Source: Deltaproteobacteria bacterium (GTDB lineage: Bacteria; Myxococcota; UBA727; VGSZ01). From it: DNA of 51,144 nt. How positions within the stretch are numbered: the first letter of the stretch is position 1; every line of letters begins with the position of its first letter. The notes under the pieces are model-generated. The model did not search any database, was not told the origin of the DNA, and worked only from the letters and a program-made list of their open reading frames with translations. Position numbers and translations under genes: made by a program. Positions 1-9,819 of this stretch are shown one piece after another. The stretch is from contig JADZDP010000124.1 in NCBI GenBank assembly GCA_020850995.1, positions 1 to 51,144 on the forward strand, in the 5' to 3' direction.

Positions 1-17
1 AGAGAGAGAGAGAGAGA
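1..17. repeat. (AG)n dinucleotide repeat at window edge
   Basis: The window opens with an uninterrupted run of alternating A and G over 17 bases, which continues to the left of the window for an unknown length. It lies just downstream of the first minus-strand gene, in about 160 bp where I see no gene. It could be a simple-sequence tract or an assembly-edge artefact; nothing in the window decides between these. Confidence 0.7.
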
Positions 18-161
18 CCGCCGAGCCATCATTCCCCCAATGACTGCTCACCAATAGCCAAACGACGGGTCGATTGTCGAGCGAATTCCCACGCGACGCC
101 GCGCTCAAACCAGCACGCCCGTGCCAATCCAAAGACGCCGCGATCCCAACCGCCGCCCCCC

Positions 162-2243
162 TCAAAAATACAACAGCACCCCCGCCACGTGCGTCTGCAC
201 CACGAAGCGCAAGCCACGCTCTCGCACGTCAAAGCCCAGGAGCGAGCTCTCGTACACGAACAGCCCGTCGATCACCTCGAGCTCCACCAGCGGTTGCGCG
301 CCGAAGCCACGGGTGAGCGCGCCGCCGAGGAACACGCGACGCCCTGCGGCGCCCTCGTCGACGAGCGCGGCGCCCGGCGCCAGCACGAGCTGCGGGAAGG
401 GCCGCAGCAGCGCACCGGTGGCCGCGCTGCGTGAGCTGTCGCTCGCACCGAGCGAGTGCAGGCCGAGCTGCGCCGCGAGCAGCAGGTCATCGTGCAGCGT
501 CAGCGAATGCCCGAGCTGCACATCCGCTTCGAGGGCGAGGGGCGGATACCACCGCGGCCGCAGGCCGAGCACCGTCTGCCCCACCGGGGTCGTGAGCGAC
601 GTCGACAAGGCCAAGGGCAGCGCCAGCTCGACGCCGGGGCGCATGCCCCAGCGCAGCTCGCTGTCGCTCACGGGGAAGGGGAGGGGACCGCCCTCGTCGT
701 GCACGACGCCGAGGCCAGCGCCGGTGCGAAAGGCCATCAGGCGCGCCGGCAAGAACAAGCGCTCGGCGAGGTTCGGGCGTGGGCGCGGCGGCGGCAGCTT
801 GCCGAGCTGCTGCTCGAGCGCGCGCGCCTTGGCCTCGATGCGCGCGCGATCGGGCTCGGCGCGCGGCCCGGGCACCAGCGCGGCGAAGCCCTCGTGCACC
901 AGCGCGTCCACGTGCTCGGCGCGCGCGCCCTCGAGCACCAGCACGTCGCGCCCGCGGCGCTCGAGGTGGATCAGCTCGTCGCGCGTGGTGCGCACCTTGC
1001 GCGCCTCCTTGGGAGCCGCGGGGATGGTGAAGCGCACGCGCGCGCCCTCCACCTGCGGCGCGCCGGCGCGCTCGCCGTAGCGGCGCGGCACGCTGCGCGT
1101 CCAGGCGTCGACGAACTGCTGCGCGTCCTCGTCGCTGTCCCAGGTGGTGCGCCACACCATCAGCGTGGCGCCCTCATCGTCGAAGAGATCGTAGCGATCG
1201 CCGCCCCACCCGTTTGCCACCGCGTCGGCCTCGAGGGCGCCGAGCAATGGCTCCAAGAAGTGCTTGAGCGAGAGCGCGCCGAACACGTTGGTGGAGATCG
1301 AGCTGCTCCCCGGCACGCTGGTGGGCGGCGCCAACAACGGCGCGATGGGCACCGGGCGATCGAGGGTGGCCGCGGCCTGCTTCTTTGGCCACAGGAGCTG
1401 CTCGGTGCTCTCAGGCAAGGCACCCGGCTCGCCGGGCACGCGCAGGTAGGCGCGCGACAGCTCCTCCTGCCCGCCCTTGTCGAGCTTGCGCTCGACGAAG
1501 GACAAGCCGAGCTCGTATTGCGAGAAGCCCTGCTTGCTGAAGTACGAGGGCGTCTTGCCCGCCAGCAGCTGCAGGAGCGGGCCGTTCAGCAGGTTGTTGT
1601 AACGCACGAACAAGAAGAAGGCCTTGCGCACGGCGAAGCGCGACAGGTCCATGCCGAAGAAGTGCGCCATGCCCGCCACGTTGGCGTCGGTCTCGAGGAT
1701 GGTCTTCCTCACGAAGGCCGCGTCGTCGTTGTCGTCGTACACGCCGCCCCGGAGCTGATCTGCCAGGCCGAAGTGCTGGTCTTGCAGCGCATGCACCAGC
1801 TCGTGCGCCAAGAACACCTCGTAGGCCCAATCGACGCCCGTGAGCGCGCCCACCAGGTCCTGCTGCGCCTTGGCCCACCACGCGTAGTCCGACACCAGCA
1901 CCATGCGCTTGGCACCGTCGTCGTAGAGGCCACCCACGAAGTCGGCCAAAAAGCCCTTGTAGGCCTCCGCTGTCGAGAGCGTGGGCGGCAAGATGCCCAA
2001 GCGGTGATAGAGGCGGTCTTCTTTGGCGAGCTCGAGCTTGCGCGCCTCGGCGTAGCGATCGAACCACGCCTTCACCTCGGCCACCGTCATGGCCTCGGCG
2101 GGCACCTCGTCCTTGAAGGGCAGGCGGCGCAGCTCCTCGGTGCTGCGCTCAACCTTGTCGAAGGCCGGCCGGCTCACCAGCGCCTTGCCGTCGTGCCCCA
2201 CGACGAGGATGCGCTCGCTGATGCAGCCCGACAGGGCCGCCAC
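162..2243 (-). CDS. HExxH metallopeptidase-like lipoprotein
   Basis: Predicted exported zinc-metallopeptidase-like protein of about 693 aa. From the GTG used here, HELVHALQDQHF starts at residue 147 and is followed at residue 184 by ETDA, the place where related HELxHALQDQ proteins carry EGDA with the third metal ligand. The C-terminal 250-300 residues have alternating hydrophobic stretches and end in LLYF, suggesting a beta-rich, possibly outer-membrane domain. The start is uncertain: with GTG 2243 the lipobox (LSGC, Cys at residue 7) is nearly at the N-terminus. Reading back in frame to CTG at 2270 adds LKRAGALAL, giving a proper lipoprotein signal, and that CTG overlaps the TGA of the upstream M16 gene. 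Last gene of a run with two M16 peptidases, so probably part of the same envelope proteolysis unit. Substrate unknown. Confidence 0.75.
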   Translation of the reverse strand: MAALSGCISERILVVGHDGKALVSRPAFDKVERSTEELRRLPFKDEVPAEAMTVAEVKAWFDRYAEARKLELAKEDRLYHRLGILPPTLSTAEAYKGFLADFVGGLYDDGAKRMVLVSDYAWWAKAQQDLVGALTGVDWAYEVFLAHELVHALQDQHFGLADQLRGGVYDDNDDAAFVRKTILETDANVAGMAHFFGMDLSRFAVRKAFFLFVRYNNLLNGPLLQLLAGKTPSYFSKQGFSQYELGLSFVERKLDKGGQEELSRAYLRVPGEPGALPESTEQLLWPKKQAAATLDRPVPIAPLLAPPTSVPGSSSISTNVFGALSLKHFLEPLLGALEADAVANGWGGDRYDLFDDEGATLMVWRTTWDSDEDAQQFVDAWTRSVPRRYGERAGAPQVEGARVRFTIPAAPKEARKVRTTRDELIHLERRGRDVLVLEGARAEHVDALVHEGFAALVPGPRAEPDRARIEAKARALEQQLGKLPPPRPRPNLAERLFLPARLMAFRTGAGLGVVHDEGGPLPFPVSDSELRWGMRPGVELALPLALSTSLTTPVGQTVLGLRPRWYPPLALEADVQLGHSLTLHDDLLLAAQLGLHSLGASDSSRSAATGALLRPFPQLVLAPGAALVDEGAAGRRVFLGGALTRGFGAQPLVELEVIDGLFVYESSLLGFDVRERGLRFVVQTHVAGVLLYF

Positions 2244-2266
2244 CAGCGCGAGCGCGCCGGCGCGCT

Positions 2267-3742
2267 TCAGCCCTCGCCCCCCAGGGCCGCCGCCGCTTCG
2301 GCCAGGCCGGGCAAGAGATCGTCGACGCTGAGCACGACGGCGCGCTCGATGCCCGGGATGCCCTTGCCGTGCTGCGCCACATCGCCGACGGCGATGAGCG
2401 CGGCCTCGTCGGGGCGCACCAGGCGCAGGGCCGCGGCCTGCAGCGCCTTGGCGTCGACCTGCTGCGCCCCGTCGACGAACTGCTGCAGGCGCGCGCGATC
2501 GAGCTTCTGCGCGGCGAAGTCAGCCCATTGCGCGGCGGTGGCGCGCCCGCTGTCGAAGGCCGAGGGCACCGTCAGCGCGGCGACGTTGCGTGCGCGCACC
2601 GTCTCCTCGTCGGTGGCCGGGGCGCGGATGCGCTCGAGCTCGATCATGATCTCGGCGAGGGCCGGCGCCGTGGTGGGCGCGTTCACCGAGCTCATCACCA
2701 TGAACACCGCGCCGGCGCGGTTGATCGACACGCGCGAGCCCGCCCCGTAGGAGTAGCCGTGGGTCTCGCGCAGGTTGGTGTTGAGGCGCGAGGTGAACGA
2801 CGCGCCGAGCAGCGTGTTCATCACGTCCTCGTCGGCGGTGAAGGGCAAGGTGCCCGCGGGCGCGGGGATGGCGACGCGCACTACGGTCTGCGGCGCGTCG
2901 GGCACCTGCACCGTGTAGAGCGCGCGCGTGCTGCGCGCCAAAGGCCCGCGCAGCACGGGCGCCGCAGGCGCGGGTCCGCTCGCGCTCCACGTGCCGAGCT
3001 CGGCCTCGAGGAGCTTGGTGAGCGCCACTTGCTCGATGTCGCCCACGACGATGAGCGTGGTGGTGTCGGGGCGGTAGTGCGCCGCGTGGAAGGCCTTGAG
3101 CTCCGCCGGCGACACCTGCACGAGCGCGCGGGGCGTGCCGCCAATGGCGCTGCCCAGGCGATGCTCGGCGCCCCAATTGGCGCGCTGCGCGGCGAGCTTC
3201 GCCAGCTCTTGCGGCTCCTGGCTTTGGTACATCATCTCGCCGAAGATCTGCCCGCGTACGCGCCGCCACTCGGCGTCGGCGAAGTCGGGGCGCAAGAGCG
3301 CCTGCGCGAACAGCTTGAGTGCGGGGGCGAAGCGCGCCGAGGTCACGTGCAAGCTGGCCCAGGCGTTGTCGATGTCGGTGGTGCTCGCCACCTCGGCGCC
3401 GAGCGTTTGCACGGCGTCGGAGAACGCCACCGCGCTCATGCCGCCCGAGCCCTCGGTGAGCAGGTCGGCCGTCCACTTGGCGAGGCCCGGGCGATCGGCC
3501 GGGTCGAAGAGCGGCCCGGCGTCGATGACCGCGCGCACGTCGACGAGCGGGGCGCGCTTGCGCGCCACGTGCCACACCGTCAGGCCGTTCTTGAGCGTGA
3601 ACACCGTGGGCTGCGGGATCGTGAAGGGCTTGGGGGTGCCCGCCTCGGGGGGCTTGCTGCGATCGGGGGCCGCGCCGCGTGCGTCGACGGCGACGAGCGC
3701 GAGCAGCACCGAGATGGCGATCGATTGCGACACCGTCCTCAT
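2267..3742 (-). CDS. M16 peptidase family protein, non-catalytic subunit
   Basis: Protein of 491 aa with a signal peptide (hydrophobic residues 8-24) and the two-lobe M16 (insulinase/processing peptidase) fold, beginning with FTLKNGLTVW near residue 48. Where active members have HxxEH, this protein has KWTAD (about residues 89-93), so it lacks the zinc site and should be the structural or substrate-binding partner. C-terminal-lobe features remain, such as LRETHGYSYGAGS. ATG at 3742-3740 overlaps the TGA of the upstream gene (ATGA), implying translational coupling and assembly with that catalytic M16 protein. Catalytic plus non-catalytic M16 pairs are a known arrangement in bacteria. The 3' end touches the metallopeptidase lipoprotein gene. 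Probably periplasmic. Confidence 0.88.
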   Translation of the reverse strand: MRTVSQSIAISVLLALVAVDARGAAPDRSKPPEAGTPKPFTIPQPTVFTLKNGLTVWHVARKRAPLVDVRAVIDAGPLFDPADRPGLAKWTADLLTEGSGGMSAVAFSDAVQTLGAEVASTTDIDNAWASLHVTSARFAPALKLFAQALLRPDFADAEWRRVRGQIFGEMMYQSQEPQELAKLAAQRANWGAEHRLGSAIGGTPRALVQVSPAELKAFHAAHYRPDTTTLIVVGDIEQVALTKLLEAELGTWSASGPAPAAPVLRGPLARSTRALYTVQVPDAPQTVVRVAIPAPAGTLPFTADEDVMNTLLGASFTSRLNTNLRETHGYSYGAGSRVSINRAGAVFMVMSSVNAPTTAPALAEIMIELERIRAPATDEETVRARNVAALTVPSAFDSGRATAAQWADFAAQKLDRARLQQFVDGAQQVDAKALQAAALRLVRPDEAALIAVGDVAQHGKGIPGIERAVVLSVDDLLPGLAEAAAALGGEG

Positions 3743-5097
3743 CGTGCACCTCCGATCGGGCTCGTCACCGCCAGCGAGGTCTGCCCCGGCGGCACCACGC
3801 TCACCACCACGCGACCCTTGCCGAGCCGACGCTTGGCCACGTCGGTGACCGCGGGCGCCGTCGCGTCGCGGTAACGCTTGAGGTCGCGCTCGAAGCCGTC
3901 GGGCTGACCCCACGCGGCCGTGTACTGCGCCAGGCGCTGCGCCTTCTCGCCGAGCGAGTCGAGCGCGTCGGCCATGCCCGCCTCGACGCCGGCGCGGGCG
4001 CGCTCGAGCTCGGCGGCAGTCACGCCGCCGGCCTTGAGCTTGGCCAGCTCCTCGTCGACCACGCGGGCGATGGCGCCCAGGTCGCCGCCGGGGTTCGCCA
4101 GCACGATGACGTTGAAGCTGCCGGCGCGCTCCATGCTCTGCTGCATCACCATCACCTGCTGCGCGATCTTGAGCTCGTGCACCAAGCGCTTGGTCAAACG
4201 CGCGCCGGCGCCGCCGCCGAGCACGTCGGCCAAGAGATCGAGGGTGGCGTCGTCTTGGTGGTACAGCTCCACCGAGGGCCACACCAGCTGCAGCATGCCG
4301 AAGGGCGCCTGCGCGTCCTCGATGACCAGGCGCTTCTCGGCCGCCAAGGTGACGGTCGCGGGCTTGGGCTTCTCCACGGCCCCCCGGCCGGGCACATCCG
4401 AGTACCAGTGCTCGACCTTCTTCTTCATCTCTGCGGTGGCGAAGTCGCCCACCAGCACCAAGGTCGCGTTCTCCGGCGCGTACCACTTCCCATAGAAGCT
4501 CTTGACGTCGTCGATGGAGGCGGCGCTCAGATCCTCCATGGAGCCGATGACGCTCCACGAGTAGGGGTGGCCCTTCGGATAGAGGGTGGGCGGCAGCAAG
4601 AGCTCGACGTCGCCGAAGGGGCGGTTCTCGATGCTCTGGCGCCGCTCGTTCTTGACCACGTCGCGCTGGCCGTCCACCAGGCCGGGCACCAGCTTGTCGA
4701 CGAAGAAGCCCAGGCGATCGCTGTCCAAGAAGAGCGGCAGATCGACGGCGTTCGACGGCACCTCCTCGTAATAGAAGGTGACGTCTTCGCTCGTGTACGC
4801 GTTGTTCTCGCCGCCCGCGGCCTCGAGCCACTGATCGAACTTGCCCTCGGGCACGTGGGCGCTGCCCTCGAACATCAGGTGCTCGAACAGGTGCGCGAAG
4901 CCCGTGCGCCCCGGCGCCTCGCGCGACGAGCCCACGCCGAAGCGCAGCCCGACGTGCACGCGCGGCACGCTGTGGTCCTCGTGCAAGACCACGCTCATGC
5001 CGTTCTTCAGCTTGAAGGTGGTGGTGGGCACCTTGATGGGCGCCGCCACGCTGGCGGACGCGGCCAACAGCGCCGCGACGATGGGGAGGGCTCTCAT
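3739..5097 (-). CDS. M16 family zinc peptidase, catalytic subunit
   Basis: Protein of 452 aa with signal peptide MRALPIVAALLAASASVAA and the complete M16 active site: HLFEH at residues 69-73 (zinc ligands H69 and H73, base E72) and the distal Glu in KNERRQ (E151), spaced as in the family. The first-lobe pattern TFKLKNGMSVVLHEDH is typical of periplasmic processing-peptidase homologues. I chose ATG 5097 because it starts exactly at the signal peptide; the reading frame stays open further upstream, but that stretch has no export signal and overlaps the next gene. The stop overlaps the start of the non-catalytic M16 gene (ATGA). Predicted to degrade peptides in the periplasm together with its partner. 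Confidence 0.92.
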   Translation of the reverse strand: MRALPIVAALLAASASVAAPIKVPTTTFKLKNGMSVVLHEDHSVPRVHVGLRFGVGSSREAPGRTGFAHLFEHLMFEGSAHVPEGKFDQWLEAAGGENNAYTSEDVTFYYEEVPSNAVDLPLFLDSDRLGFFVDKLVPGLVDGQRDVVKNERRQSIENRPFGDVELLLPPTLYPKGHPYSWSVIGSMEDLSAASIDDVKSFYGKWYAPENATLVLVGDFATAEMKKKVEHWYSDVPGRGAVEKPKPATVTLAAEKRLVIEDAQAPFGMLQLVWPSVELYHQDDATLDLLADVLGGGAGARLTKRLVHELKIAQQVMVMQQSMERAGSFNVIVLANPGGDLGAIARVVDEELAKLKAGGVTAAELERARAGVEAGMADALDSLGEKAQRLAQYTAAWGQPDGFERDLKRYRDATAPAVTDVAKRRLGKGRVVVSVVPPGQTSLAVTSPIGGAR

Positions 5098-5146
5098 GAC
5101 TGCTCCGATCCTGCGTGCAGGTGATCGGGGCGCACGCTCGCACAGG

Positions 5147-5980
5147 TCAGTAGCGCATCGCCACCTGGGTCTTGTCGCCGTCGGCGCGGGGATCACTGGG
5201 CCGGGGCACCGAGCGCTTGTCGTCGCTCTGCTTGCGCTCGCCGGCCGCGCCGTCGGCGATGGCGATGCCAGCGACGGTGGCAGGCCCCGACAAGAGCGCC
5301 AGGCCGACGCCCGTGCCGAGCAGGGCCAGCGGCAGAGTGAAGTCGCCGTTGGCGCCGTCGAGCGCCACCAAGCCCCAGATGACGCCGCCAGAGCCGAGCA
5401 GACCGATGCCAATGCCGGGGAGACCACCGAGCACCACGGGCCAAAGGTCGCGATCGTTGAGCGCAGCCAGCGTCACGCCGCCGACCGCAGCGCCACACGA
5501 CGCGCAGGGCCCCAAGAGGATGGCCGAGGGCGCGCCGATGGCGATGCCGTAGATGGCGCCGATGACGACGAGCAGCACGCCGCCGCAGCCGCCCTCGGCC
5601 AGGCCGGCGCTGATGGTGCTGATGAGGATGCCCGCACCAAGCGCCGTGCCCGCGCCCGGCAAGCAGCCGGCGCCCACGCACGACCAGGCCGAGCCCCAGC
5701 AGGCGTCGCCGCCGAAGCCGACCACCGGCGCGTCGGGCTTCGGCGCCTTCTGCTCGGGGGCCTTGGGCTTCGGTGCCGGCGTGAACTCGGGCGGCGCCTG
5801 CTCGGTGGGCGGCTCGATGGGCGGCGGCGGTGCTTCCTCCGCGGGGAGCGGCGGCGCCACCTCGGTGGCCGGTGGCGGATCGAACGGCGGCGGCGGCGCG
5901 TCTTGCGCGCGCGTTGCGGAGGAGAGCGTGAGCGCGGCGAGGGTGCTGAGCACCATCAGCATCGGGACGTGCAGCGTCAT
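5147..5980 (-). CDS. Pro-rich exported/membrane protein with glycine-rich helices
   Basis: About 277 aa, family not recognised. The N-terminus is a signal peptide ending near TRAQ (about residue 24). It is followed by a Pro/Glu-rich spacer (about residues 25-85) and then a Gly/Ala/Cys-rich region with several hydrophobic segments (for example GLLGSGGVIWGLVALDG and LALLGTGVGLALLSGP). The tail is hydrophilic and charged (DDKRSVPRPSDPRADGD). Several Cys residues cluster in the first part of the hydrophobic domain, which could form disulphides. The layout of Pro-rich spacer plus glycine-rich helices recurs in myxobacterial envelope proteins of unknown role. It sits 49 bp upstream of the M16 pair and 164 bp downstream of the OmpA gene, all in one direction, so an envelope role is likely but unproven. 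Confidence 0.7.
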   Translation of the reverse strand: MTLHVPMLMVLSTLAALTLSSATRAQDAPPPPFDPPPATEVAPPLPAEEAPPPPIEPPTEQAPPEFTPAPKPKAPEQKAPKPDAPVVGFGGDACWGSAWSCVGAGCLPGAGTALGAGILISTISAGLAEGGCGGVLLVVIGAIYGIAIGAPSAILLGPCASCGAAVGGVTLAALNDRDLWPVVLGGLPGIGIGLLGSGGVIWGLVALDGANGDFTLPLALLGTGVGLALLSGPATVAGIAIADGAAGERKQSDDKRSVPRPSDPRADGDKTQVAMRY

Positions 5981-6144
5981 GGGGCACCCTGCTCGTCGAG
6001 CGCGAGGCACGGGTGCGCTTCCTGGTGATCGCGGTCTCGATCTCGAGCCAGGGGTCGCGCGACCACGAGCGCTCCTGCGAGAGAAGTCCTTCGCCGCATC
6101 GGCGCCATGACCCTCCACCCTAGCAGGTCGCGCAACGCCAGCGC

Positions 6145-7535
<1,391 letters not shown>

Positions 7536-7539
<4 letters not shown>

Positions 7540-7970
7540 TTCGGCCCTTCCTCGACGGGGATGGGCACCACGCGCACCTTGCCGGGCTCGCCCTCACCCT
7601 TCTTCTTGATGATCACCTTGGGCTGCTCGCCCGACTCCGTGGGCGCCTCCCACGCAGCGTCGGGCTGCTCGAGCTGGCGCTTCTTCTCGTCTTCCGACTT
7701 GGCGCGCGCCTTTTGGGCCAGATCTTGCGCCTTGTAGGCGTAGTCGATGGCGGGGCCGAAGTCGGCGTAGCCGAGCTCTTCCTTGGCCTTGTGCAGGTAC
7801 TCGCTGGCGGCCGTGGTCTCGTACACGGCGAACTTCTCGCTCTCGGCGGCGCGCGCGCCGTCGAGGTCGGCCTGCGCCGACACGATGAGGTAGGTGGAGA
7901 TGACCGGGCCGCAGCCCGTAGCGCCGGAGATCGCTGCCGCGACGAGCGAGACCAGGGCGAGGCGCTGCAT
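7536..7970 (-). CDS. DUF4398-like lipoprotein
   Basis: Small lipoprotein of 144 aa. The signal peptide starts MQRLALVSLVAAAISGATGC (lipidated Cys at residue 20). It is followed by an alpha-helical region with alternating Ala/Glu/Lys (AESEKFAVYETTAASEYLHK and onward) typical of the DUF4398/TPR-like lipoproteins found next to OmpA proteins, and then a charged tail with KVIIKKKGEGEPGK. I chose ATG 7970 because it begins the signal peptide; further upstream the frame reads through the intergenic region. It is coupled to the OmpA/TSP3 gene by a GTGA overlap, and that protein has a related helical N-terminus, so the two probably work together at the outer membrane. Divergent from the Ser/Thr kinase gene. 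Confidence 0.85.
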
Positions 7971-7976
7971 CGGCCG

Positions 7977-8006
7977 GGGATACCGCTTCCCCCGCGACGT
8001 GGTCAA
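7977..8006 (-). promoter_or_regulatory. Candidate sigma70-type promoter for the lipoprotein-OmpA operon
   Basis: On the minus strand, TTGACC (8006-8001) is followed after 18 bp by TATCCC (7982-7977), only about 7 bp before the ATG at 7970. If real, the transcript would have a very short or no leader, and I see no Shine-Dalgarno match before the ATG. This rests on motif reading only. Confidence 0.35.
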
Positions 8007-8097
8007 GAAACGCGCCGCACGGCCACACGGGGTGCGCGCCGGGCGCCGATCGGTCTGCCGTTTGCGGCGGGCCAGCGGCGCCCCGTACGCTGGTGGT

Positions 8098-9819
8098 GTG
8101 ACGTCGACGCCGCCGCCGGGAGAAGAGCTGCGCGATCGCACCCTGGGCGGGCGCTACCGCATGGTGCGCCTCCTGGGGCGCGGCGGCATGGGCGCCGTGT
8201 GGGTGGCCCGCGATCTCCAGGGTGACGTCGACGTGGCCGTCAAGGTGGTCAAGGCCGCCCTGCTCGACGACACGGCGGCGCTGACGCGCTTCCGGCGCGA
8301 GACGGCGGTGATGGCGGGGCTCGCCCACGACAACATCGTGAAGGGCATCGCGGCCGGCGAGGACGACGGCGTGCTGTGGCTCGCCATGGAGCTCTTGCAC
8401 GGCCAGACCCTGCGCGAGCGGCTCGACGGGCGCGGCCGCATGCCCTGGCAAGAGAGCCTGGCGGTGGTGCGCGACATCGTACGCGGCCTGGGGGCGGCCC
8501 ACGCCGCCGGCGTGGTGCACCGCGACCTCAAGCCCGAGAACATCATGCTGGTCACGCGCGACGACGGCAGCAGCGACGTCAAGCTGCTCGACTTCGGCGT
8601 GGCCAAGGCCTCGTCGGTGGACGGCGCGCAGTCGTCGATGACGGGCACGGGCTTCATCATCGGCACGCCGGGCTACGTGGCCCCCGAGGTGGTGCTCGAG
8701 GGCAAGACCAACGATCCGCGCAGCGACTTGTATGCCCTCGGCGTCATCTGGTTCGAGCTGCTCACCGGGCAAAAGCCCTTCGTCGCCAAGACGCCCTTCG
8801 CGCTCGCCATGCGCCACGCCCACGAGAAGCCCCCCACCTTCAACGAGGTGGCGCCCTTCGCGCCGGTGCCAGCACCCGTCGAGGCCGTGGTGGGACGGCT
8901 CATGGCCAAGAGCCCCGACGAGCGCCCGCCCGATACGGCCACGCTCTTGGAGCTCCTCGACGGGCTCGAGCGCGCCGCCGCCGCCGCCGCCACCGGCACG
9001 CCGGTGCCCGAGGCCTTCGACGCCACGCTGACCGACGTGCGCCAGACGCCCCAAGGCACGGCGGTGGTGCCCATCCGCTTCACGCCCACGGCGGCGGACG
9101 AGGTGAGCGCCCAGGGCACGCCCCACACCGGGCTGGCGGCGGCCTCGCCCGCCTTCCCTGCCACCACTGGCTCCGACCTGCACCTGTTCCGACAGCTGCC
9201 GATGCGCATGAAGGTGGTGCTCGTCGCTGGTGCCGTGCTCTTGCCGCTGGTGGCCCTCAGCGTCGTCGTGGTGGTCATGGGCGGGCCACCGGCGAGCCCG
9301 CGCACGCTTGGCGGCGAGCGCGGCCAGGTGCTGATCGAAGGGCCCGTCGCCTATCAGGGGGACTCGGGCTCCAACGTAGAGCCGGCGCGCCCCAAGCGCG
9401 GGATCGAGAACGTAGCGCTCGCTCCCGGCGGCGTCGACGGGAGCAAGCAAGGCGACCCCCCGCCGCGCGCTGACCAAGAGGCCAAGGAAACGGTGCGCCA
9501 CGGTCGCGCCGACCAGCGCCACAAGAAGGAGAGCGCCGACCGGCCGGGGCCACGCGTGGCGCAGCCCTCCCCCTCGCCCTCCGCCCCCAAGGTCGAGGCC
9601 TTTGGCCGGTGGTCGATGAACGCCCCGGGCGCCAAGGTCAAGCTCATCGTCGACGGGACGCCGTACCAGGACCCGCCCTTCAAGGGTGCGCTTCTGCCCG
9701 TGGGCGAGCACGACTTGGTCATCCTCGACGGCGACACGGGCGCCGTGCTGTCGGTGCAGCGCTTCACCGTGGTGGCCGACAGCGTCGTCAAGATCACCTA
9801 CAAGCCGGACGCGCCGTGA
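8098..9819 (+). CDS. Membrane-anchored Ser/Thr protein kinase (PknB-like)
   Basis: 573 aa Hanks-type kinase. Catalytic domain at about residues 20-290: Gly-rich loop LGRGGMGAVW (26-35), ATP-binding Lys in VAVKV (K49), alphaC Glu E68, HRDLKPEN (141-148, catalytic D143), DFG (165-167) and GTPGYVAPE in the activation segment. All key residues are present, so it should be active. After a low-complexity linker there is one transmembrane helix (about 372-394), then a Pro/Lys-rich stretch and a C-terminal extracytoplasmic domain of about 65 aa resembling PEGA-type domains (KVKLIVDGTPYQDPPF). GTG 8098 was chosen because it sits 20 codons before the Gly loop, just after the divergent promoter region. 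Its stop overlaps the next gene (GTGA), suggesting that product is a partner or substrate. Confidence 0.92.
   Translation: MTSTPPPGEELRDRTLGGRYRMVRLLGRGGMGAVWVARDLQGDVDVAVKVVKAALLDDTAALTRFRRETAVMAGLAHDNIVKGIAAGEDDGVLWLAMELLHGQTLRERLDGRGRMPWQESLAVVRDIVRGLGAAHAAGVVHRDLKPENIMLVTRDDGSSDVKLLDFGVAKASSVDGAQSSMTGTGFIIGTPGYVAPEVVLEGKTNDPRSDLYALGVIWFELLTGQKPFVAKTPFALAMRHAHEKPPTFNEVAPFAPVPAPVEAVVGRLMAKSPDERPPDTATLLELLDGLERAAAAAATGTPVPEAFDATLTDVRQTPQGTAVVPIRFTPTAADEVSAQGTPHTGLAAASPAFPATTGSDLHLFRQLPMRMKVVLVAGAVLLPLVALSVVVVVMGGPPASPRTLGGERGQVLIEGPVAYQGDSGSNVEPARPKRGIENVALAPGGVDGSKQGDPPPRADQEAKETVRHGRADQRHKKESADRPGPRVAQPSPSPSAPKVEAFGRWSMNAPGAKVKLIVDGTPYQDPPFKGALLPVGEHDLVILDGDTGAVLSVQRFTVVADSVVKITYKPDAP

Noticed and set aside
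456..2750. Long plus-strand open frame (764 codons) across the first lipoprotein and M16 genes
   Set aside because: It is antisense to genes with clear signal peptides and active-site motifs, its product is a repetitive Arg/His/Ala/Glu sequence with no domain, and such frames are expected opposite GC-rich coding DNA.
7594..9711. Long minus-strand open frame (705 codons) opposite the Ser/Thr kinase
   Set aside because: The sense strand encodes a complete kinase with all catalytic motifs; the antisense product is Arg/His-rich with no recognisable fold.
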